DNA from: Bugulina stolonifera
Taxonomy: Eukaryota > Bryozoa > Gymnolaemata > Cheilostomatida > Bugulidae
Assembly (NCBI GenBank): GCA_935421135.1
Contig: OW285195.1
Location: 496,001-560,000 of the forward strand
Direction of reading: 5' to 3'
Length of the DNA: 64,000 nt
Part shown: positions 56,801 through 64,000 of the stretch, one piece after another
Position numbering within the stretch: the first letter of the stretch is position 1
How the letters are laid out: every line of letters begins with the position of its first letter
Translations under genes and position numbers: made by a program
Notes under the pieces: generated by a model
The model's database searches: none
Seen by the model: only the letters and a program-made list of their open reading frames with translations
Told to the model about the DNA's origin: nothing

Positions 56801-56845
56801 ATACATAGAAGACATAGAATGCATAAAATGCGTTCCATGTAATCT
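53808..56845. repeat. HOR block B14, type II (3,038 bp)
   Basis: Order is L3 (53879), L4-L1 (54419), L2-V2 (54928), L1 (55701), L2-V1 (56346). It is followed directly by a second copy at offset 3,038. It carries the private 42-bp inversion at 56,432-56,473. Confidence 0.8.
56432..56473. repeat. Micro-inversion of a 42-bp segment
   Basis: Sibling copies (for example before 53,434 and before 59,510) read ATGCATAGAATACATAAATT followed by GCATTCTATGCATTCTATGC and AT. Here the same 42 bp are present as their exact reverse complement, with unchanged flanks. The ends are an 11-bp inverted repeat (ATGCATAGAAT / ATTCTATGCAT), so the visible change is the 20-bp core at 56,443-56,462. Confidence 0.9.
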
Positions 56846-59800
56846 ATGCACTCTATGCATAGAATACATAGAACTCTATGTCTTCTATGTATTCTATGCA
56901 CTGTATGCATAGAATACGTAGATCGCATTCTATGCATAGAATATATTGATCACATGGAATGCATTCTGTGCACTCTATACATTCCATATAATCTATGCGT
57001 TCTATGCATAGAATACATTCTATGCACTATATGCATTCCATGTAATTTATGCGTTCTATGCATAGAATACATAGATTGCATTCTATGCATTCTATGCATT
57101 CTATGCATAGAATACATAGAAGACATAGAATGCATAAAATGCGTTCCATGTAATCTATGCACTCTATGCATAGAATACATAGAACTCTATGTCTTCTATG
57201 TATTCTATGCATTCTATGCATGGAATATATAGAATACATAGGTTGCATTCCATGCACTCTATACATTCCATGTAATCTATGCGTTCTATGCATAGAATAC
57301 ATTCTATGCATTCCATGTAATCTATGCGTTCTATGCATAGAATACATAGATTGCATTCTATGCATCCGATGCATAGAATACATAGAAGACATAGAATGCA
57401 TAAAATGTGTCCATGTAATCTGTGCACTCTATAGAATGCATTATGTGCATAGAATACTTATAATTCTATATCTTCCATGTGTTCTATGCATCATTCTATG
57501 CATAGAATACATAGATTGCATTCTATGCGTCCGATGCATAGAATACATAGAATACATAGAATGCATTGTATGTAATCAATGTATTTTATGCAATCTATGC
57601 ATAGAATACATCGATTGCATTCTATGCATAGAATGCATTGATCACATAGAATGCATTCTGTGCACTCTATGCATTCAATGTAACCTATGCATTCTATGCA
57701 TAGAATACATAGATTGCATTCTATGCATTCTATGCATTCTATGCATAGAATACATAGAATACATAGAAGACATAGAATGCATAAAATGCGTTCCACGTAA
57801 TCTATGCACTCTATGCATAGAATACATAGAACTCTATGTCTTCTATGTATTCTATGCATTCTATGCATGGAATATATGGAATACATAGGTTGCATTCTAT
57901 GCACTCTATGCATTCCTTGTAATCTATGCATTCTATGTATTCTATGGTATTGATGCATAGAGTACTTTTTATGCATAGAATGCATAGAATACATTTATCA
58001 CAAAGAATGCATTCTATGCACTCTATGCATCCCATGTAATCTATGCATTTTATGCGTAGAATACATAGATTGCATTCTATGCATTCTATGCATGAAATAC
58101 ATAGAAGACATAGAAGACATAGAATGCATAGAATGCGTTCCATGTAATCTATGCACTCTATGCATAGAATACATAGATTGCATTCTATGCATTCGATGCA
58201 TAGAATACATAGAATACATTGATTACATAGAAGGCATTGTATGTAATCAATGTATTTTATGCATTCTATGCATAGAATACATAGGTTGCACTCTATGCAT
58301 AGAATATATTGATCACATAGAATGCATTCTACGCACTATATACATTCCATGTAATCTATGCGTTCTATGCATAGAATACATTCTATGCACTCTATGCATA
58401 CCATGTAATCTATGCGTTCTATGCATAGAATAAATAGAATACATTGATTACATAGAAGGCATTGTATGTAATCAATGTATTTTATGCATTCTATGCATAG
58501 AATGCATAGATTGCACTCTATGCATAGAATATATTGATCACATAGAATGCATTCTGTGCACTCTATACATTCCATGTAATCTATGCGTTCTATGCATGGA
58601 ATACATTCTATGCACTATATGCGTTCCATGTAATCTATGCGTTCTATGCATAGAATACATAGATTGCATTTTATGCATTCTATGCATTCTATGCATAGAA
58701 TACATAGAAGACATAGAATGCATTATGTGCATAGAATACTTATAATTCTATATCTCCCATGTGTTCTATGCATCATTCTAGGCATAGAATACATAGATTG
58801 CATTCTATGCATAGAATATATTGATCACATAGAATGCATTCTATGCACTCTATACATTCCATGTAATCTATGCATTCTATGCATAGAATACATTCTATGC
58901 ACTCTATGCATTCCATGTAATCTATGCGTTCTATGCATAGAATACATAGAATACATTGATTACATAGAAGGCATTGTATGTAATCAATGTATTTTATGCA
59001 TTCTATGCATAGAATACATAGATTGCATTCTATGCGTAGAATACATTGATCACATAGAATGCATTCTGTGCACTCTATGCATTCAATGTAACCTATGCAT
59101 TCTATGCATAGAATACATAGATTGCATTCTATGCATTCTATGCATTCTATGCATTCTATGCATAGAATACATAGAATACATAGAAGACATAGAATGCATA
59201 AAATGCGTTCCATGTAATCTATGCACTCTATGCATAGAATACATAGAACTCTATGTGTTCTATGTATTCTATGCATTCTATGCATGGAATATACAGAATA
59301 CATAGGTTGCATTCTATGCACTCTATGCATTCCTTGTAATCTATGCATTCTATGTATTCTATGGTATTGATGCATAGAATACCTTTTTATGCATAGAATG
59401 CATAAAATACATTTATCACAAAGAATGCATTCTATGCACTCTGTGCATCCCATGTAATCTATGCATTCTATGCATAGAATACATAAATTGCATTCTATGC
59501 ATTCTATGCATGAAATACATAGAAGACATAGAAGACATAGAAGACATAGAATGCATAGAATGCGTTCCATGTTATCTATGCACTCTATGCATAGAATACA
59601 TATATTGCATTCTATGCATTCGATGCATAGAATACATAGAATACATTGATTACATAGAAGGCATTGTATGTAATCAATGTATTTTATGCATTCTATGCAT
59701 AGAATACATAGATTGCATTCTATGCATAGAATATATTGATCACATAGAATGCGTTCTATGCACTATATACATTCCATGTAATCTATGCGTTCTATGCATA

Positions 59801-61319
59801 GAATACATTCTATGCACTCTATGCATACCATGTAATCTATGCGTTCTATGCATAGAATAAATAGAATACATTGATTACATAGAAGGCATTGTATGTAATC
59901 AATGTATTTTATGCATTCTATGCATAGAATACATAGATTGCATTCTATGCATAGAATATATTGATCACATAGAATGCATTCTGTGCACTCTATACATTCC
60001 ATGTAATCTATGCGTTCTATGCATGGAATACATTCTATGCACTATATGCGTTCCATGTAATCTATGCGTTCTATGCATAGAATACATAGATTGCATTTTA
60101 TGCATTCTATGCATTCTATGCATAGAATACATAGAAGACATAGAATGCATTATGTGCATAGAATACTTATAATTCTATATCTCCCATGTGTTCTATGCAT
60201 CATTCTAGGCATAGAATACATAGATTGCATTCTATGCATAGAATATATTGATCACATAGAATGCATTCTATGCACTCTATACATTCCATGTAATCTATGC
60301 ATTCTATGCATAGAATACATTCTATGCACTCTATGCATTCCATGTAATCTATGCGTTCTATGCATAGAATACATAGAATACATTGATTACATAGAAGGCA
60401 TTGTATGTAATCAATGTATTTTATGCATTCTATGCATAGAATACATAGATTGCATTCTATGCGTAGAATACATTGATCACATAGAATGCATTCTGTGCAC
60501 TCTATGCATTCAATGTAACCTATGCATTCTATGCATAGAATACATAGATTGCATTCTATGTCTTCTATGTATTCTATGCATTCTATGCATAGAATACATA
60601 GAAGACATAGAAGACATAGAATGCATAAAATGCGTTCCATGTAATCTATGCACTCTATGCATAGAATACATAGAACTCTATGTGTTCTATGTATTCTATG
60701 CATTCTATGCATGGAATATACAGAATACATAGGTTGCATTCTATGCACTCTATGCATTCCTTGTAATCTATGCATTCTATGTATTCTATGGTATTGATGC
60801 ATAGAATACCTTTTTATGCATAGAATGCATAAAATACATTTATCACAAAGAATGCATTCTATGCACTCTATGCATCCCATGTAATCTATGCATTCTATGC
60901 ATAGAATACATAAATTGCATTCTATGCATTCTATGCATGAAATACATAGAAGACATAGAAGACATAGAATGCATAGAATGCGTTCCATGTTATCTATGCA
61001 CTCTATGCATAGAATACATATATTGCATTCTATGCATTCGATGCATAGAATACATAGAATACATTGATTACATAGAAGGCATTGTATGTGGTCAATGTAT
61101 TTTATGCATTCTATGCATAGAATACATAGATTGCATTCTATGCGTAGAATACATTGATCACATAGAATGCATTCTGTGCACTCTATGCATTCAATGTAAC
61201 CTATGCATTCTATGCATAGAATACATAGATTGCATTCTATGCATTCTATGCATTCTATGCATAGAATACATAGAATACATAGAAGACATAGAATGCATAA
61301 AATGCGTTCCATGTAATCT
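56846..61319. repeat. HOR block B15, extended type II (4,474 bp)
   Basis: Order is L3 (56917), L4-L1 (57457), L2-V2 (57966), L1 (58739), L2-V1 (59384), then an extra L1 (60166) and L2-V1 (60811). The extra module repeats the preceding part at offset 1,427 (58,637 to 60,064). Near 59,520 there are three AGAAGACAT words where siblings have two. Confidence 0.8.
60554..60612. repeat. 28-bp inverted repeat with 3-nt spacer
   Basis: Bases 60,554-60,581 and 60,585-60,612 are exact reverse complements separated by TCT. Sibling copies (for example about 59,120-59,190) have the same length here but four plain A words and different B words. The words changed are GCATTCTAT to GTCTTCTAT, GCATTCTAT to GTATTCTAT, and ACATAGAAT to ACATAGAAG. 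Confidence 0.85.
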
Positions 61320-64000
61320 ATGCACTCTATGCATAGAATACATAGAACTCTATGTCTTCTATGTATTCTATGCACTGTATGCATAGAATACGTAGATCGC
61401 ATTCTATGCATAGAATATATTGATCACATGGAATGCATTCTGTGCACTCTATACATTCCATATAATCTATGCGTTCTATGCATAGAATACATTCTATGCA
61501 CTATATGCATTCCATGCAATCTATGCGTTCTATGCATAGAATACATAGATTGCATTCTATGCATTCTATGCATAGAATACATAGAAGACATAGAATGTAT
61601 TATGTGCATAGAATACTTATAATTCTATATCTTCCATGTATTCTATGCATCATTCTATGCATAGAATACATAGATTGCATTCTATGCATCCGATGCATAG
61701 AATACATAGAATACATAGATTGCATTCTATGCATAGAATATATTGAGCACATAGAATGCATTCTATGCACTGTATACATTCCATGTAATCTATGCATTCT
61801 ATGCATAGAATACATTCTATGCACTCTATGCACACCATGTAATCTATGCGTTCTATGCATAGAATAAATAGAATACATTGATTACATAGAAGGCATTGTA
61901 TGTAATCAATGTATTTTATGCATTCTATGCATAGAATACATAGATTGCATTCTATGCATAGAATATATTGATCACATAGAATGCATTCTGTGCACTCTAT
62001 ACATTCCATGTAATCTATGCGTTCTATGCATGGAATACATTCTATGCACTATATTCATTCCATGTAACCTATGAATTCTATGCATAGAATACATAGATTG
62101 CATTCTATGCATTCTATGCATAGAATACATAGAATACATAGAAGACATAGAATGCATAAAATGCGTTCCATGTAATCTATGCACTCTATGCATAGAATAC
62201 ATAGAACTCTATGTCTTCTATGTATTCTATGCATTCTATGCATGGAATATATAGAATACATAGGTTGCATTCCATGCACTCTATACATTCCATGTAATCT
62301 ATGCGTTCTATGCATAGAATACATTCTATGCATTCCATGTAATCTATGCGTTCTATGCATAGAATACATAGATTGCATTCTATGCATCCGATGCATAGAA
62401 TACATAGAAGACATAGAATGCATAAAATGTGTCCATGTAATCTGTGCACTCTATAGAATGCATTATGTGCATAGAATACTTATAATTCTATATCTTCCAT
62501 GTGTTCTATGCATCATTCTATGCATAGAATACATAGATTGCATTCTATGCGTCCGATGCATAGAATACATAGAATACATAGAATGCATTGTATGTAATCA
62601 ATGTATTTTATGCAATCTATGCATAGAATACATCGATTGCATTCTATGCATAGAATACATTGATCACATAGAATGCATTCTGTGCACTCTATGCATTCAA
62701 TGTAACCTATGCATTCTATGCATAGAATACATAGATTGCATTCTATGCATTCTATGCATTCTATGCATAGAATACATAGAATACATAGAAGACATAGAAT
62801 GCATAAAATGCGTTCCACGTAATCTATGCACTCTATGCATAGAATACATAGAACTCTATGTCTTCTATGTATTCTATGCATTCTATGCATGGAATATATG
62901 GAATACATAGGTTGCATTCTATGCACTCTATGCATTCCTTGTAATCTATGCATTCTATGTATTCTATGGTATTGATGCATAGAGTACTTTTTATGCATAG
63001 AATGCATAGAATACATTTATCACAAAGAATGCATTCTATGCACTCTATGCATCCCATGTAATCTATGCATTTTATGCGTAGAATACATAGATTGCATTCG
63101 ATGCATTCTATGCATGAAATACATAGAAGACATAGAAGACATAGAATGCATAGAATGCGTTCCATGTAATCTATGCACTCTATGCATAGAATACATAGAT
63201 TGCATTCTATGCATTCGATGCATAGAATACATAGAATACATTGAATACATAGAAGGCATTGTATGTAATCAATGTATTTTATGCATTCTATGCATAGAAT
63301 ACATAGATTGCATTCTATGCATAGAATATATTGATCACATAGAATGCGTTCGATGCACTATATACATTCCATGTAATCTATGCGTTCTATGCATAGAATA
63401 CATTCTATGCACTCTATGCATTCCATGTAATCTATGCGTTCTATGCATAGAATACATAGAATACATTGATTACATAGAAGGCATTGTATGTAATCAATGT
63501 ATTTTATGCATTCTATGCATAGAATACATAGATTGCATTCTATGCATTGAATATATTGATCACATTGAATGCATTCTGTGCACTCTATACATTCCATGTA
63601 TTCTATGCGTTCTATGCATAGAATACATTCTATGCATTCCATGTAATCTATGCATTCTATGCATAGAATACATAAATTGCATTCTCTGCATTCTATGCAT
63701 AGAATACATAGAAGACATAGAAGGTATAGAATGCATAGAATGCGTTCCATGTAATCTATGCACTCTGTGCAAAGAATACATAGAATTCTATGTCTTCTAT
63801 GTATTCTATGCATTCTATGCATTCTATGCATGGAATACATTTTATGCACTCTATGCATTCCATGTAATCCATGCATTCTATGCATAGAATACATAGATTG
63901 CATTCTATGCATTCGATGCATAGAATACATAGAATACATTGATTACATAGAAGGCATTGTATGTAATCAATGTATTTTATGCATTCTATGCATAGAATAT
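61320..64000. repeat. HOR block B16, incomplete at window end
   Basis: L3 (61391), L1 (61616), L4-L1 (62479) and L2-V2 (62988) are present, then the window ends. From about 61.62 kb it is the second copy of 26.2-28.6 kb (offset 35,387, or 35,396 left of one 9-bp indel). Just right of L1 it also carries the TTGAGCACATAG and CTATGCACACCATG forms typical of the 0.5-kb modules at 23.7-26.6 kb. Confidence 0.75.

Larger units (their letters stand above)
1..64000. repeat. Satellite array of 9-bp words in two orientations
   Basis: Every part of the window can be read as variants of two 9-bp words, TGCATTCTA (A) and TGCATAGAA (B). They share TGCAT and the final A and differ only at TCT versus AGA, and tandem B is the reverse complement of tandem A. 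Typical order is one to five A words, then one to three B words, then degenerate words such as TACATTCCA, TGTAATCTA and TGCGTTCTA. Consensus G+C is 3/9. No stretch of ordinary single-copy sequence interrupts the array and neither end is reached. Known satellites of this kind are eukaryotic and heterochromatic; function and host are not readable here. A very large minisatellite is the alternative description. Confidence 0.95.

Noticed and set aside
1..64000. Cysteine-rich translations (Cys-Ile-Leu / Cys-Ile-Glu) that might suggest a metal-binding or membrane protein.
   Set aside because: The Cys spacing of every third residue is just TGC at the start of each word. No known metal-binding spacing, signal peptide or domain is present.
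1..64000. CRISPR array.
   Set aside because: There are no unique spacers of even length between identical repeats; both repeat and intervening sequence are the same degenerate words.
1..64000. Telomeric repeat or telomere-associated end.
   Set aside because: No TTAGGG, TTTAGGG, TTAGG or similar runs were seen, and the array switches strand every few words, unlike telomeres.
1..64000. Functional centromere.
   Set aside because: HOR structure and palindromes fit, but no CENP-B-box-like motif was seen, and sequence alone cannot show centromere identity.
1..64000. Inverted-repeat transposon (MITE) or foldback element as the unit.
   Set aside because: There are no target-site duplications or unit boundaries separable from the surrounding words, and palindromes are everywhere rather than at element ends.
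1..64000. tRNA, rRNA or other RNA genes.
   Set aside because: No cloverleaf with conserved T-loop, no rRNA-like segment and no non-repetitive stretch long enough to hold one was seen.

Overview
The whole 64,000-base window is one uninterrupted satellite DNA array. I see no protein-coding gene, RNA gene, transposon, CRISPR array or single-copy spacer. Both window ends lie inside the array, so its true length is unknown. The basic unit is an AT-rich 9-bp word (about one-third G+C) present in two forms, TGCATTCTA (A) and TGCATAGAA (B). A run of B is the reverse complement of a run of A. The array switches between the two every few words, usually without losing the 9-bp phase, so it is packed with palindromes centred on ATGCAT. 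Such an array points to a eukaryotic satellite (heterochromatin, centromeric or subtelomeric), but the sequence does not identify the organism and no centromere or telomere signature was seen.

Above the 9-bp word there is a second level of order. Short landmark segments break the word pattern and recur: L1 (core CTTATAATTCTATAT, 52 copies counted by eye), L2 (a T-run followed by TTTATCACAAAG, 31 copies, in variants V1 and V2), L3 (ATACGTAGATCGC, 16 copies) and L4 (CCATGTAATCTGTGC, 14 copies, just before a subset of L1). Read in order they give two higher-order repeat (HOR) units of about 3.0-3.5 kb: type I = L3-L1-L2(V1)-L1-L2(V1), and type II = L3-L4-L1-L2(V2)-L1-L2(V1).

Layout: 70-3,498 is type I. 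3,499-11,264 lacks L2 and carries a nested 1,955/1,946/758-bp tandem array. 11,265-14,716 is a II/I chimera and 14,717-17,242 a shortened type II. 17,243-23,509 holds a 2,722-bp tandem duplication. 23,510-34,441 is the most rearranged part, with 0.5-kb modules and a nearly perfect 2,373-bp tandem duplication. From 34,442 to 61,319 the order is II, I, I, short, II, I, short, II, II-extended. 61,320-64,000 repeats the region at 26.2-28.6 kb.

The many long open frames on both strands are a side effect of the repeat. Nine is a multiple of three, and two of the three frames on each strand of the A/B words contain no stop codon. The translations are three-residue repeats (Cys-Ile-Leu / Cys-Ile-Glu or Met-His-Ser / Met-His-Arg), so I annotate none as a gene. 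The most informative observations are mutational: a private micro-inversion at 56.4 kb, a snap-back inverted repeat at 60.6 kb, a 59-bp off-phase duplication at 43.8 kb, and very recent kilobase-scale duplications. All counts and boundaries were read by eye.
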